A DNA stretch of 64,000 nt from the NCBI RefSeq assembly GCF_947503875.1, contig NZ_CANNFH010000007.1:62001-126000 (forward strand), read 5' to 3'. The stretch comes from an uncultured Polaribacter sp. (lineage in GTDB: Bacteria > Bacteroidota > Bacteroidia > Flavobacteriales > Flavobacteriaceae). Each line of letters begins with the position of its first letter. The stretch's first letter is position 1. Both the position numbers and the translations under genes were made by a program. The notes below the pieces were generated by a model. That model had not been told where the DNA came from, did not search any database, and saw nothing but the letters and a program-made list of their open reading frames with translations. Below, in pieces: positions 25,266-35,441 of the stretch.

Positions 25266-26555
25266 TTATTCTTTTTTAATTGGTGGCAATTGTACATCTT
25301 TTAATAAAGCGTCTAAATTTCCATTGTAGGTTTTGGTAATTGGTTTGCCATCTCTAGTTAATCCTTCAAAAAGATTGGTATCAACCAAATTCCACAACGC
25401 AAATTTTGCTTCACTTTTTAAATTTATCAATCCAAAGTGATTTTCTGAACCACTAGCATTTTGTGCATCTTTCCATTGTTCATCAAAGGCTTCAAAATAA
25501 AAACAGGCTATCTTTTCTTTTTGCGTCCAATCTCTCATGAACTTATAATAAACAGCTTGTTTATACTCATCTGTAGCTTTAGAACCATTATTTCCATAAT
25601 GTCCGTTAGAAAAACTTGCCCAACCTGTTTCTCCTATATGAATGGTTTTGTTTGCCCCAACACTTTTTACATAGTTTTGTACACTTTTGTATTGAGAAAC
25701 TGCATAATCTTTGGCCTTTAACATAGCCAAATCTATTTTTTCTGTTTTAGAAAGGTTTTTTTCGCTTTCTAAATTCCCCCAAAAAGTAGGATTGTAATGT
25801 GTATCATGCATTGGATATGTATGCACAGAAATAAAATCTACTGCATGTATTAATTTGGTTAAATCTTCTGTGTGATATGCTGCACTCCCACCACCCCAAG
25901 ACGCAAAATTATCTGAACTAGTAATCCATATATCTTTTGATAATTCACCTGTTTTCTTCAAATTCTGAAGATGATTTACCCATTTTAAAATAACATTTGG
26001 TTGCACAAAATAACTAGTTGCCCATTTTACCATAGCTTCATTACCAACCGCTATAATTTTTACAATTTCTGAGTATTTTTTAGCCAAAGCAACTGCTGTT
26101 GCTATTTCTGTGACATTTCTATCACTTTCCTCATTATGATTTGGTGTTAAACCATTTGAATTAAATGCATTTTTACAAGCTATCCAAGCACCTAACATTA
26201 CATACATTTCAAAATTTTTATCTTCTTTTTTAAGCTGATAAATGGCTTCTAAAACATTTTCTGCATGCTTTAAATGCACATTATAGGTTCTTAAAATCTT
26301 AATATTTAGGGCAGATAAAATTTTTAAATCTTCTTTTAATTTGGCAATTGTTGGCTGTATATCTCTTGTTTTTGTTCTATAACCACCATAAGAAATTGCC
26401 AAATAGTTAGGGTTTTCTAAAATTTCTTTGGCAGTTAAATTGGATTTTACCTTAACAACTTTTTTCTCTTTCTGAGCGCAAGAAACCACAAAAAACAACA
26501 ACAGTATACTGCAAATTTTTGCAATAAATTGATGAATATTTTTTGTGGTTATCAT
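25266..26555 (-). CDS. GH17 beta-1,3-glucanase, lipoprotein
   Basis: A 429-residue lipoprotein (lipobox VVSC, Cys26). The GH17 TIM barrel shows acid/base E173 in IAVGNEAM and nucleophile E309 in IHIGETGWAS, exactly the plant-type endo-1,3-glucanase motifs. GH17 enzymes of marine flavobacteria (for example Formosa FbGH17A) cut unbranched beta-1,3-glucan. It would complement the GH16 of the same locus by acting on linear stretches. It is preceded at 27 bases by the phosphorylase gene and followed at 3 bases by the other glycosidase. Confidence 0.9.
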   Translation of the reverse strand: MITTKNIHQFIAKICSILLLFFVVSCAQKEKKVVKVKSNLTAKEILENPNYLAISYGGYRTKTRDIQPTIAKLKEDLKILSALNIKILRTYNVHLKHAENVLEAIYQLKKEDKNFEMYVMLGAWIACKNAFNSNGLTPNHNEESDRNVTEIATAVALAKKYSEIVKIIAVGNEAMVKWATSYFVQPNVILKWVNHLQNLKKTGELSKDIWITSSDNFASWGGGSAAYHTEDLTKLIHAVDFISVHTYPMHDTHYNPTFWGNLESEKNLSKTEKIDLAMLKAKDYAVSQYKSVQNYVKSVGANKTIHIGETGWASFSNGHYGNNGSKATDEYKQAVYYKFMRDWTQKEKIACFYFEAFDEQWKDAQNASGSENHFGLINLKSEAKFALWNLVDTNLFEGLTRDGKPITKTYNGNLDALLKDVQLPPIKKE

Positions 26556-26582
26556 ATTAATTTAGCTTTTAATTATAGACTT

Positions 26583-29500
26583 TTAAATGGCTACTTTAAT
26601 GTAATTTACAGTAGTTGTTCTTTTAAATAATTGACTGCTAATTTCTTTATCTAATGCTAAACTATTAAACACTTTAGAAGTTTTGTCTTTAAGAAAAACC
26701 TCTACTTTATTTGTAGCGTTTTTAGAGTAAATAATTGGGACTTGACAATAAGTAAAAGCCAACTCGTTTTTTTGTAGTTGAATTGTGCTTTCTTCGCCTA
26801 AAACAGTTACATAATTGAATGATTTTTCTTCTGATAAAAATTCGCTTTGCTTTAGTAAACGAGGATTAAAAATTATTTTACCGTCCCTTACAAAAACACC
26901 CAGTTCACCAAATCTGTTTAAAACATCTTCTTTTACCTGGCCAGTCATACCTGGTTGTTGTGCACCTTTACCTGCTGGTGTATGCGAATATGCATCTGTA
27001 GGAAATGCACCATACAATCTTGGAGATTTATGCACACCAACGCCTGCTTGTATTTCGTAATAATGGTCTAAAAGTCTGCCAATAATTGCTTCATTTTCTC
27101 CTTTATTAATGGCGTTTAAACAATTTTCTTGCACGGCCACTAATAATTTTGAAACCATGTGCCAATAAATAGAGCCCAAACCTTCGTAACCAAAGAAAGT
27201 TCCTGAACGTCCTGTAAACGATTTATGATCAAAAATTTCTTCGAAAATGGCTAATATTTTTGGTGTTTCTTGCGCTATTAGAACACCATACTTTTCTTCA
27301 CACAAGCTATCTAAAGCATCTTGTAAACTATTTGCATTATTAAAATTGCCATTAAAATGATAATTCCCTAAAATATCTTTTTCTACAATAGTGCTATTGT
27401 TGTCTTTCACTAAAGTGGATAATAATTGAGATGTTTCTATCTTCTTATTAGGAATATTATTTTTTTGAGTAAACCTTGGTAATTCTTTGTTTGGATATAA
27501 AATATAACTGTATTGATCTGGTCTAAAAAGTGCACTTGCTTTTAAACCATCTAATAAATCTAAGGTTTCTTTTGGTGATAAAAACCCAGCACTCAAAACA
27601 GCTACTTGCCCTTCTAACATTTCCGATAAATAAGAAATTTTCACTTCATCTTTACCTCTTAAGGTCATTAAATTATAAGCATGATATAGATTGTCTTTAC
27701 GTTTATTCGCTTTTATAGAATGCTCTAAATACGCTTTTGTTGTTGCTAAAAATGCTAATAAATCGGTTTTAGAAAGTGTTTCTTTTTTGGTTGAAAATCC
27801 GTTTTTATAAATTTCTTCTCTGTAAATACTTGCAGGGGTTCCTAAACCGTCTAAAACGGTTTTCCTTTCTTTATCCGTAAAACTTCTAGTTAATATTACT
27901 TTATTGTCTTCTAAAGTTGAAAAAATATCGCTAAATAACTGTTTTAATTCTGTAGATAATTCAACCTCTGCAACGTTGGCATTTTGTACTAAAGTTTCAT
28001 AAAAATTAATAAATCTTCTTAAATAATATAAAGTTACCATAGAAACGCCATTACCAACAAGTGCGTTGTTGGCATCGTTCCATTCTGGCCTTTGTGTATT
28101 TAGCCAAATACCACCTTCTGGAATAAAGTTAGAGATCTTTGCTAAAACAGTAACTAATAGTTTTTCAATTAAATTTACTTTGTAAATTCCGTTGTTTTTG
28201 TCTTCAATTAAAGCGCCATCTGCACCCAATTTTCCTCTTTTTTTATCTATTGCATCGTTTAATTTATAATCGAAATCAATAGTATCTTTAGAATTCTTTA
28301 AAATAGCTGTAAACGGCTTTATTTTATAAGGCACATTTGCGTAAACAAAAATATCTTCTGTAAATAGTTTTGACAATTCATTTGGATAATGTTTTTCTGA
28401 AAACTCTAAAAACTTCAACAAATAAATAATTTGATGATCTCCCCAATAACCTATATAAGACCAAGGATCGTTTTCTTCGATAACCTCCCAATCAAAACCA
28501 TCTTTTGTAACTCTGTAAGGATTGTACCCTTCAAAAGTAGTGGCGTTTAAGAATTTATGAATCATACTTTCTATAAACTCTGGATAGGAATGTGCTAAAG
28601 ATTCCCAGTTCTGAAAAATATCTCTCCAATTGCCTTCATAATCTAAAACTTTAGAACCGTCAACTTCACTTTTTGTATTAATTGAAAACTTGTTCCAAGG
28701 TCTACTTGGATCTCCATGTCTTCTGCTAAATTTTAGTGGTAAATATTCTAAACATAATCTTTTAAAATCCTTATCAACATTATTATTTGCCAATTCTTTA
28801 ATCAACTTTAAATCAAAAGAAGCTGGTAAATTGTTTAAAATTGCTTCATTTGTTTTGTAAACAACAATATTTGCTTTTGCTAAGTATTTTTTAAAATCTT
28901 CTTTTTCTATTGTATAATTATCATCAAAAATACCACCTCTCATAATATTAAAAAGGGTATTAGAAAAATGCCTTGTATTAATTAGATCGTCTGCTGTAAG
29001 TTGCAAACCGTCTGCAGAAGAAGTCAATTTTATTAGATTTTTAGTACCTAAATCAATATCAGTATTTAAAATTTCATCCATATTTTTATGGGATGAAATC
29101 ATTGCGGCAATTGCTGTAATTTGTGTAACAGATTGATTTACATTGGCTATTTGTCTCCAAGTTTTTTCTGAATTCCCATCCAAAGAAAAATTAAAAACTG
29201 TTAGAAAAGCTCCTTTTTCTGCTCTTACATCTATTTCTTCTTCTAAGTAAATACCTCTTCTAAAATTATTTATTTGTGTTGATGATAATAAATAAGTAGC
29301 ATTTTCTATACCTAAAGACCATACAATATTGGCTTTTAAAGCCTCACTTGGTTCTGCTTTATCTACAATAATTGCACTTAGGGCATAAATACCCAATCCA
29401 ACTTCTTTTTCTAATTCGCATTTCTTATAAGCATCTACTAAATTACTGGTACTTGCTTGTATATCTGACCCAACACCATAAGGCAATACATCTTGAAAAC

Positions 29501-30029
29501 CATCTAAAGCTTCAATATCAATATTTATTGAAGACATATTTATCAAGGTTGCTTTTCTTACAAAACCAAATTGATCACTAGAATTCCATTCGTATGTGAA
29601 CGTAAGTTCTAAATCTTGATTTATTTCTTCAAAAATTACTTTATTACCATAAATGTTTTTATAAATATTTCTAGTAATTTGGTACAAACCTGCTTGTCTT
29701 TCAGAAAAAGGTTCCCATAATTTTATATGATTATCTTTTTGAATTTTAAAAATAGTTTTACAACCTGTAGTTTCTGCTAAAGCCGTAATTTTATCATCTG
29801 TATAATAAGGAAATAGTGCAAACTGCGCATTTTTTCTACCTGCTGTTAAACCTCCATTACTCGAAATAAATAACCAGTGATTAGAGTCTGAAACAATCGT
29901 CATAAAAAAAGGACGCATTTTGTGCGTATCTGAAACTTTGTAAAAAGTTTCTTTCCCTATTGTAACAATGCTGCCATTATGATCTAATGTTGTTTTTGTA
30001 TTATTTTGTTCTAAAAAAGCGGTATTCAT
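26583..30029 (-). CDS. Beta-1,3-glucan phosphorylase, GH149-like
   Basis: An 1148-residue protein without signal peptide, hence cytoplasmic. It resembles the large inverting glucan phosphorylases: a long N-terminal beta-sandwich part (FFMTIVSDSNHWLFISSNGGLTAG), an (alpha/alpha)6 central part with RPEWNDANNALVGNG and HGDPSRPWNKF, and a C-terminal block with GMTGQVKEDVLNRFGELGVF. The size fits GH149 (about 1100-1200) better than GH94 (about 800). GH149 enzymes split beta-1,3-oligoglucosides with phosphate into glucose 1-phosphate, saving ATP. A 142-base gap with a GC-rich hairpin separates it from the GH16 gene. GH161 is the alternative assignment. Confidence 0.78.
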   Translation of the reverse strand: MNTAFLEQNNTKTTLDHNGSIVTIGKETFYKVSDTHKMRPFFMTIVSDSNHWLFISSNGGLTAGRKNAQFALFPYYTDDKITALAETTGCKTIFKIQKDNHIKLWEPFSERQAGLYQITRNIYKNIYGNKVIFEEINQDLELTFTYEWNSSDQFGFVRKATLINMSSINIDIEALDGFQDVLPYGVGSDIQASTSNLVDAYKKCELEKEVGLGIYALSAIIVDKAEPSEALKANIVWSLGIENATYLLSSTQINNFRRGIYLEEEIDVRAEKGAFLTVFNFSLDGNSEKTWRQIANVNQSVTQITAIAAMISSHKNMDEILNTDIDLGTKNLIKLTSSADGLQLTADDLINTRHFSNTLFNIMRGGIFDDNYTIEKEDFKKYLAKANIVVYKTNEAILNNLPASFDLKLIKELANNNVDKDFKRLCLEYLPLKFSRRHGDPSRPWNKFSINTKSEVDGSKVLDYEGNWRDIFQNWESLAHSYPEFIESMIHKFLNATTFEGYNPYRVTKDGFDWEVIEENDPWSYIGYWGDHQIIYLLKFLEFSEKHYPNELSKLFTEDIFVYANVPYKIKPFTAILKNSKDTIDFDYKLNDAIDKKRGKLGADGALIEDKNNGIYKVNLIEKLLVTVLAKISNFIPEGGIWLNTQRPEWNDANNALVGNGVSMVTLYYLRRFINFYETLVQNANVAEVELSTELKQLFSDIFSTLEDNKVILTRSFTDKERKTVLDGLGTPASIYREEIYKNGFSTKKETLSKTDLLAFLATTKAYLEHSIKANKRKDNLYHAYNLMTLRGKDEVKISYLSEMLEGQVAVLSAGFLSPKETLDLLDGLKASALFRPDQYSYILYPNKELPRFTQKNNIPNKKIETSQLLSTLVKDNNSTIVEKDILGNYHFNGNFNNANSLQDALDSLCEEKYGVLIAQETPKILAIFEEIFDHKSFTGRSGTFFGYEGLGSIYWHMVSKLLVAVQENCLNAINKGENEAIIGRLLDHYYEIQAGVGVHKSPRLYGAFPTDAYSHTPAGKGAQQPGMTGQVKEDVLNRFGELGVFVRDGKIIFNPRLLKQSEFLSEEKSFNYVTVLGEESTIQLQKNELAFTYCQVPIIYSKNATNKVEVFLKDKTSKVFNSLALDKEISSQLFKRTTTVNYIKVAI

Positions 30030-30128
30030 TAAATGAATTTTATTAAATATTAGTTTTTTTTAAAAAAAAGAGCCTAGAATTACTAAACAAGCTATATAAT
30101 TAGCCTATTGTAAGTGTAAGAAACTAAA

Positions 30129-30162
30129 TTATTGGTCGCGTTTTAAAATACCCGACCAATAA
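30129..30162 (-). promoter_or_regulatory. GC-rich hairpin in the GH16-phosphorylase spacer
   Basis: Ten-base perfect stem TTATTGGTCG / CGACCAATAA (30129-30138 with 30153-30162) around a 14-base AT-rich loop, in the 142-base gap upstream of the phosphorylase gene. No T-run follows, so it is more likely a processing, stabilising or protein-binding site than a terminator. Confidence 0.55.
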
Positions 30163-30171
30163 AGATTTATA

Positions 30172-31887
30172 TTATTGATAAACTCTTATGTAGTCAATCT
30201 CCATCATATCTTCTGTAAAATCAGGGGCTACAGCACCACCTAAAGTACCTCCCATTGCTACGTTTAAGATTAAAAAGAAATCTGCATTAAATGGTAAAGT
30301 CGCATCATTTGGTAAAGTGTGATAAACTTTATTATCTATTGCAAATTTAATTTCTATTGCAGACCATTCTACGGTATAATTATGAAATTCTGTGGTAGAA
30401 GTTGTAAGCTCTGTAGATTCTGATGGTCCACCACCAGCAAAGTTCCCAGGATAATGAATAGTGCTTAAAACTGTGTTTTTATCATTTCCTTTTTGTTCCA
30501 TAATGTCAATTTCTCCAGCTTCTGGCCAACCCACTGTGCTAAAGTTTGCACCCAACATCCAAATTGCTGGCCAAGTACCTTGAGAAGCTGGTAATTTTGC
30601 TCTAGCCTCTACTCTACCATATGTAAATTCCTGTAATCCTTCAGATTTTAATCTAGCAGATGTAAAACCTGCCCCGTCTGCTTTCGCTTTTATTTTTAAT
30701 AATCCGTCTTGTACAATAACATTTTCTGCATTATTTGTGTAGGTTTGTAATTCTTGGTTACCCCAGCCACCTGCGCCTAAATCGTAGGTCCAATTTGCAG
30801 CATTTGGAGCACCATCTGTATTAAAATCGTCTTCCCATACTAAGTTTGTAAGTGCAGAATCTAAGGTATTATCATTTGGCTTTACTGTTGTAAATTTAAA
30901 GTACCAAGCTAAATTAGAATCTACGGCATCTAAAGCTCTAACATGCATTTCAGTTTCAGAAATTTCTAATATTTCAAAAGAGTTTGCACTAACGTAGTAC
31001 GCCATAAAACCATTATCTGAAAAATTTAATACAGTTCCTCTAGAACTAAAAGCTGGGTCGGGTACTTGAGACCAATCTTCTGAAGTTGGCGAAAGAGAAA
31101 CGGTACTTACCGTACTTGTATCAAAATCAAAACACTCATCTCCATTTGCGCCGGAGCCACCCACAACTGCTTGATGTGCTACATTTCCGTTAAAAAATGT
31201 TTGTCCTTTATTATCTAAAACATAAGTTAAACTTCCATCTACATTTTTGGTAAACGTAAGTTCGTCATCTGTATAACACTCATTGGCCGATCCTGAAGGG
31301 GCAGCAAAAAATGCTGGAAAATAATATTGCGTAGGACCTCCATTAATTTGTACATCAAAAGCAAACGTAGGGCCAACACCTAAAGCGCCATTTGCAGCAC
31401 TATTTACATACCAAGTTTTAGAACTTGCACTATTTAGTTTAATTTCATCATTACCAGATGCATCTTGGGTTATTTGCGCTCCAGTTAAAAAAGACTCGAC
31501 TTGTAAATCTAAGAAAGAACTAAAAACTTCTACTTCTATAGTCTTTGATGAAGAAACGCCGCCTTTACCATTTGCCTTTACCACAACTTTGTACTTGTTT
31601 ACACCTACAGAAGTAAATCTTTTGGTTAAAATTCCAGATGGTGCCTTTTCTGGAAGATCTTCGAAAAAATATACAAAGGAACTAGAATTATTTGCAGTAG
31701 CTGTAAAAGTTACTAATCCAGAACCGTCACCAAAAGGGTTATTTTCATCTGCACCTAAAACATTTACATTAACCTTTATATTGCTTGGTGCAACTATTTC
31801 TCCGAATTCAAATTCTTTTTCTTCACACCCAATAAATGCTAAGGTGCACGTAATTAATATGATATAAATATTGTTGAGTTTTTTCAT
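30172..31887 (-). CDS. GH16 endo-beta-1,3-glucanase (laminarinase), lipoprotein
   Basis: A 571-residue lipoprotein (lipobox FIGC, Cys20). A PKD-like module covers about 35-125, a middle beta-rich module of unknown type about 130-345, and the GH16 jelly-roll about 345-571. The catalytic motif EAGEIDIMEQ (456-465) gives nucleophile E459 and acid/base E464; this extra-residue form is that of bacterial laminarinases. WAIWMLG-type and HNYTVEWS blocks are also present. It should make the first endo-cuts in laminarin at the cell surface. It sits between the binding-module lipoprotein and the phosphorylase. Confidence 0.93.
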   Translation of the reverse strand: MKKLNNIYIILITCTLAFIGCEEKEFEFGEIVAPSNIKVNVNVLGADENNPFGDGSGLVTFTATANNSSSFVYFFEDLPEKAPSGILTKRFTSVGVNKYKVVVKANGKGGVSSSKTIEVEVFSSFLDLQVESFLTGAQITQDASGNDEIKLNSASSKTWYVNSAANGALGVGPTFAFDVQINGGPTQYYFPAFFAAPSGSANECYTDDELTFTKNVDGSLTYVLDNKGQTFFNGNVAHQAVVGGSGANGDECFDFDTSTVSTVSLSPTSEDWSQVPDPAFSSRGTVLNFSDNGFMAYYVSANSFEILEISETEMHVRALDAVDSNLAWYFKFTTVKPNDNTLDSALTNLVWEDDFNTDGAPNAANWTYDLGAGGWGNQELQTYTNNAENVIVQDGLLKIKAKADGAGFTSARLKSEGLQEFTYGRVEARAKLPASQGTWPAIWMLGANFSTVGWPEAGEIDIMEQKGNDKNTVLSTIHYPGNFAGGGPSESTELTTSTTEFHNYTVEWSAIEIKFAIDNKVYHTLPNDATLPFNADFFLILNVAMGGTLGGAVAPDFTEDMMEIDYIRVYQ

Positions 31888-31914
31888 AATATTCTATTTT
31901 TATATTTTTTAATC

Positions 31915-33918
31915 TTAGTTAAGAGATAAAGAAACATCATCTATATTTACTAAGCCATTTTCTCCATTTAAATCAAACAAAACTCTTGCATCTGCGGCAC
32001 CAAATTCTGCGGAAGATAAGGTTAATGTGTATGTAGTTCTTGTTGCTGTAATGCCTACTGTTTGTGAGTCGTTTGTAAATGAGCCACCACTTAAACCAAT
32101 ACCTGCAATAATACTTCTATCTCTATCAGACCAGGCATCAAAAGTTAATGTGTATGTATTGCCTTGTATTATTTCTAATTTCTGACTTACATTCACTTGA
32201 AAAGGTTCTGATGGATTTGCGCTAGTTACGTTTACAGAATAAAAAGTATTTCCGTTTTCTGTAACAACTGGTGCAGCAGAATTATCATCTACACCAACCA
32301 ACCAAGAATCACTTCCGTTTTCAAAATTTCCATTGGTTAGCAAATTACCTAAACCTCTAATTAAAGACACATTATCTATGTTTACCATGCCATTTTCACC
32401 ATTTAGATCGAATAAAACTCTTGCGTCTGCAGCACCAAATTCGGCAGAAGATAAAGTTAATGTGTATGTAGTTCTTGTTGCTGTAATTGCAACGGTTTGT
32501 GAATCGTTTGTAAATGCGCCTCCACTTAAACCAATACCTGCAATAATACTTCTACTTCTATCTGACCAAGCATCAAAAGTAAGTGTGTACGTATTGCCTT
32601 GTACAATCTCTAATTTTTGACTTACATTTACTTGAAAAGGTTCTGACGGGTTTGCATTTGTTACATTTACAGAATAAAACGTGTTTCCGTTTTCTGTAAC
32701 AACTGGCGCTGCAGAATTATCATCTACACCCACTAACCAAGAATCGCTTCCGTTTTCAAAATCTCCATTTGTTAATAAACCGTCATCAAAGGTTGATGGC
32801 AATGAACTCTCTTTATAAAAATAGAAATTATCAATATAAACAACTCCTGCAACACCATCTGAATCTATTAAAAGTTGTGTGATTTTTTCTTTGTTTGATA
32901 AATCTCCCTCATCAAAGGCTGTAATATCTAACTCTATACTTTGCCAAGTACCACCAATAGTTTCTCCTAAAGACGCCTCTCCTTCACCTCCATCTATGGT
33001 ATTTACAATTTTAACAGATAAACCATTTGTAGTTCCTTCTGGTACCCAATAATCAATATGCATTTTTTCCATTGTAGACAATTCTATGCCATTGGTATAA
33101 TTAGTTACAATACCAAGAAAATCTAAATTTGTTAATTTCCAAACATTATTATTTTCTATAGTTGTCGCTTCAAAATTTGTAACCGACCAATCAGTTGGTA
33201 ATTCGTCTAATGTTACATTTGTATATGCATCACTAAAAATGCTAACCACATCTTCTGCAGTTCTATTTGATGGATTTGGAGCTGCCGTTAAAGGAGCTAA
33301 AATTTGGGTAACTTCAAAAGATGCTGTAAATTCTGTTGTTTCTATAGCACCACCTTTGGCAACTACTCTTACATCATAAACACCTGCATCTACATATTGG
33401 TAATTAATTGTATCACCTATATTCCCTGTTAATACAGGTTGTGTTACACCCTGCTCTCCAGAATAAAATTCGAAAGTAGTTGCAAAATCTGCATTTGCAG
33501 TAATGTTTACTTGTTTAGAAGTACTCGCATCATTTTCTATATCCACTATTAAATTTTGTGGTGCGTTAAACGATACTATTAAAGGTTGTATAAATTCGGT
33601 TGTATCTCCAACAGCATTAAATGCTACTATTTTTAGATCATAAGATCCTTCTGCATATATATTAGATACACTTTTACCTTGTTCTACTTTAGCAGGTTCT
33701 TCATTTAGATCTCCAAAAAACACATCAAAAAATATAGCTCCATCTGCGTTTGGAGTTATGGTTACCAATCCTGAATTATCTTGAGTAATCTCTAGCAATG
33801 CAGATATGTTTGTAGGTGCAGGAATATTCTCAAGGAATTCTAAATTTTCATTATCTGTACAAGCACTTACAAATACTAATATTATAAATGCTTTAAATAT
33901 TGTTTTTATTTGTTTCAT
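31915..33918 (-). CDS. Surface lipoprotein with duplicated CBM-like modules (glycan-binding)
   Basis: About 667 residues from the ATG at 33918; the longer frame overlaps susD and lacks the signal peptide at its start. Lipobox VSAC (Cys20). Three PKD/Ig-like segments (about 25-215) lead to a beta-sandwich region (about 230-375), then two almost identical modules of about 145 residues (LLTNGDFENGSDSWLVG and LLTNGNFENGSDSWLVG) with CBM4/CBM_4_9-like patterns. It has no catalytic motif. In SusCD loci the gene after susD usually encodes a surface glycan-binding protein; here it would bind beta-1,3-glucan. Confidence 0.82.
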   Translation of the reverse strand: MKQIKTIFKAFIILVFVSACTDNENLEFLENIPAPTNISALLEITQDNSGLVTITPNADGAIFFDVFFGDLNEEPAKVEQGKSVSNIYAEGSYDLKIVAFNAVGDTTEFIQPLIVSFNAPQNLIVDIENDASTSKQVNITANADFATTFEFYSGEQGVTQPVLTGNIGDTINYQYVDAGVYDVRVVAKGGAIETTEFTASFEVTQILAPLTAAPNPSNRTAEDVVSIFSDAYTNVTLDELPTDWSVTNFEATTIENNNVWKLTNLDFLGIVTNYTNGIELSTMEKMHIDYWVPEGTTNGLSVKIVNTIDGGEGEASLGETIGGTWQSIELDITAFDEGDLSNKEKITQLLIDSDGVAGVVYIDNFYFYKESSLPSTFDDGLLTNGDFENGSDSWLVGVDDNSAAPVVTENGNTFYSVNVTNANPSEPFQVNVSQKLEIVQGNTYTLTFDAWSDRSRSIIAGIGLSGGAFTNDSQTVAITATRTTYTLTLSSAEFGAADARVLFDLNGENGMVNIDNVSLIRGLGNLLTNGNFENGSDSWLVGVDDNSAAPVVTENGNTFYSVNVTSANPSEPFQVNVSQKLEIIQGNTYTLTFDAWSDRDRSIIAGIGLSGGSFTNDSQTVGITATRTTYTLTLSSAEFGAADARVLFDLNGENGLVNIDDVSLSLN
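31918..32780. repeat. 435-bp intragenic tandem duplication
   Basis: The DNA for the two C-terminal modules (about 31918-32345 and 32353-32780) aligns at a constant 435-bp offset, for example the CCA of the repeated N-G-(D/N)-F segment at 32330 and 32765. The protein copies differ at about eight positions, so the duplication looks recent or homogenised. Confidence 0.88.
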
Positions 33919-33938
33919 ATTTTTAAATATTAATATGT

Positions 33939-35429
33939 TTAGTTTGTATAACCTTGATTCTGTTCCCAATTTCCTTGAGAAAACTGAATTTCTTCAAATG
34001 GAATAGGAAATACTTCGTTTTTATTTGGAGTAAAACCAGGGATTTGCGTTCCTCTTCCTGTTCTAACCAAATCGAAAAAATGATGACCTTCGCCTACTAA
34101 CTCTACTCTTCTTTCCTGATAAATTGCAGCTGTTAAGGCAGCACCACCAACTGTAATTTCATTATTTGTATTGCCAAAAGCTCTTGCTCTAACTCTATTT
34201 AAAAACAATCTTGCTTTGGTGTCATTAGGAATTTCTTTTCTGTTATTTGCTTCTGCAGCCATTAATAGTACATCTGCAAAACGAATAGCTCTATAATTAT
34301 TTGGATTTGTTAAATTTAAATCCCCAGCAGCATCTGTACTTCTTTTACGCGGAATATATTTTCTGTTATAAAAACCTGTATGCTCAAAACCGGTTGTAAA
34401 AGTTGCTCCAGTGGTTGCAGCCCATGCTTCAATATCTAAAATGGCGACATCTTTTCTAAGATCACCGACTTCAAATTGATTTACCATTTCTTGCGTTGGC
34501 ACATTAAAACTAAAGCCAGAGGTAAATGAATCTCCAGTATAACCTCTTACACCTTGAAAACCTACTGCAACATTACCTTCACTGCATTGTAAACAACCAA
34601 AACCTGCACCTTGAATATCTGTGTATTGCACCTCAAAAACTGAACCAACTCCATTTTCTCCTTGAAACTCGAAAATTTTATTGTAATCTGTTTCTAACAT
34701 GTAACCACCATTATTAATTACACTATCAAATATATTTGACGCTTCTGTAAATTTATCTTGATATAAATATACTTTACCCAATAATGCCTCTGCAGCCCCT
34801 TTTGTTGCTCTACCAACTTGTGGTGCAGTATAATTTAAGTTTGCTACTGCATATTCTAAATCGCTTTCTATGTATGCATAAACTTCTGCTAAAGGAGCTC
34901 TTGGAATTGTCTTTTCGTCTCCAACATTAAAACGACCCTCTGGTTTAATAGGTATTGACCCAAACCATTTTACCAATTCAAAATTATAATATGCTCTTAA
35001 AAAACGAGCTTCTGCAAGAATAATTTCTTTGCCTTCAAAATCTGTCTTATCTTCAAACTCTATAATATAAGTTGCTCTATTTACACCACCATACATCCAA
35101 CTCCAAAGATTTTGTAATTGTGTATTTATTGGTGTATGAATCATATCATCTATTTGCTGATAACCAGGAACGTCTGTGGCGCTTTCTCCACCAGCCAAAG
35201 TATTATTAGAAGCTATCTCTCCCATTAAAACATTGATAAATGTAGATTGTAAAGGATCATAAGCACCTATTAAAGCATTGTAATAATCTTGCTCTGAATT
35301 GAAGAAATTTTCTGAATCTATAGCAAAAATTTTAGGATCGTCTAAGTATTCATCTGCACAAGCTGTTGTTAAGAACAAACTTGTAGTAATGATGATTGTA
35401 AAAGCTATTGTTTTATATATATTTTTCAT
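33939..35429 (-). CDS. susD: SusD/RagB-family glycan-binding lipoprotein
   Basis: A 496-residue lipoprotein (lipobox TTAC, Cys24) with the SusD order: N-terminal NFFNSEQDYYNALIGAYDPLQ, TPR-like helices including ILAEARFLRAYYNFELVKWFG and AEALLGKVYLYQDKFTEASNIFD, and the C-terminal RFADVLLMAAEANNR and YQERRVELVGEGHHFFDLVRTG blocks. It forms the lid of the SusC transporter and captures oligosaccharides at the cell surface. It lies 12 bases downstream of susC. Substrate specificity (laminarin) is inferred from the enzymes of the locus. Confidence 0.96.
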   Translation of the reverse strand: MKNIYKTIAFTIIITTSLFLTTACADEYLDDPKIFAIDSENFFNSEQDYYNALIGAYDPLQSTFINVLMGEIASNNTLAGGESATDVPGYQQIDDMIHTPINTQLQNLWSWMYGGVNRATYIIEFEDKTDFEGKEIILAEARFLRAYYNFELVKWFGSIPIKPEGRFNVGDEKTIPRAPLAEVYAYIESDLEYAVANLNYTAPQVGRATKGAAEALLGKVYLYQDKFTEASNIFDSVINNGGYMLETDYNKIFEFQGENGVGSVFEVQYTDIQGAGFGCLQCSEGNVAVGFQGVRGYTGDSFTSGFSFNVPTQEMVNQFEVGDLRKDVAILDIEAWAATTGATFTTGFEHTGFYNRKYIPRKRSTDAAGDLNLTNPNNYRAIRFADVLLMAAEANNRKEIPNDTKARLFLNRVRARAFGNTNNEITVGGAALTAAIYQERRVELVGEGHHFFDLVRTGRGTQIPGFTPNKNEVFPIPFEEIQFSQGNWEQNQGYTN

Positions 35430-35441
35430 CTTTTGTTCTTT

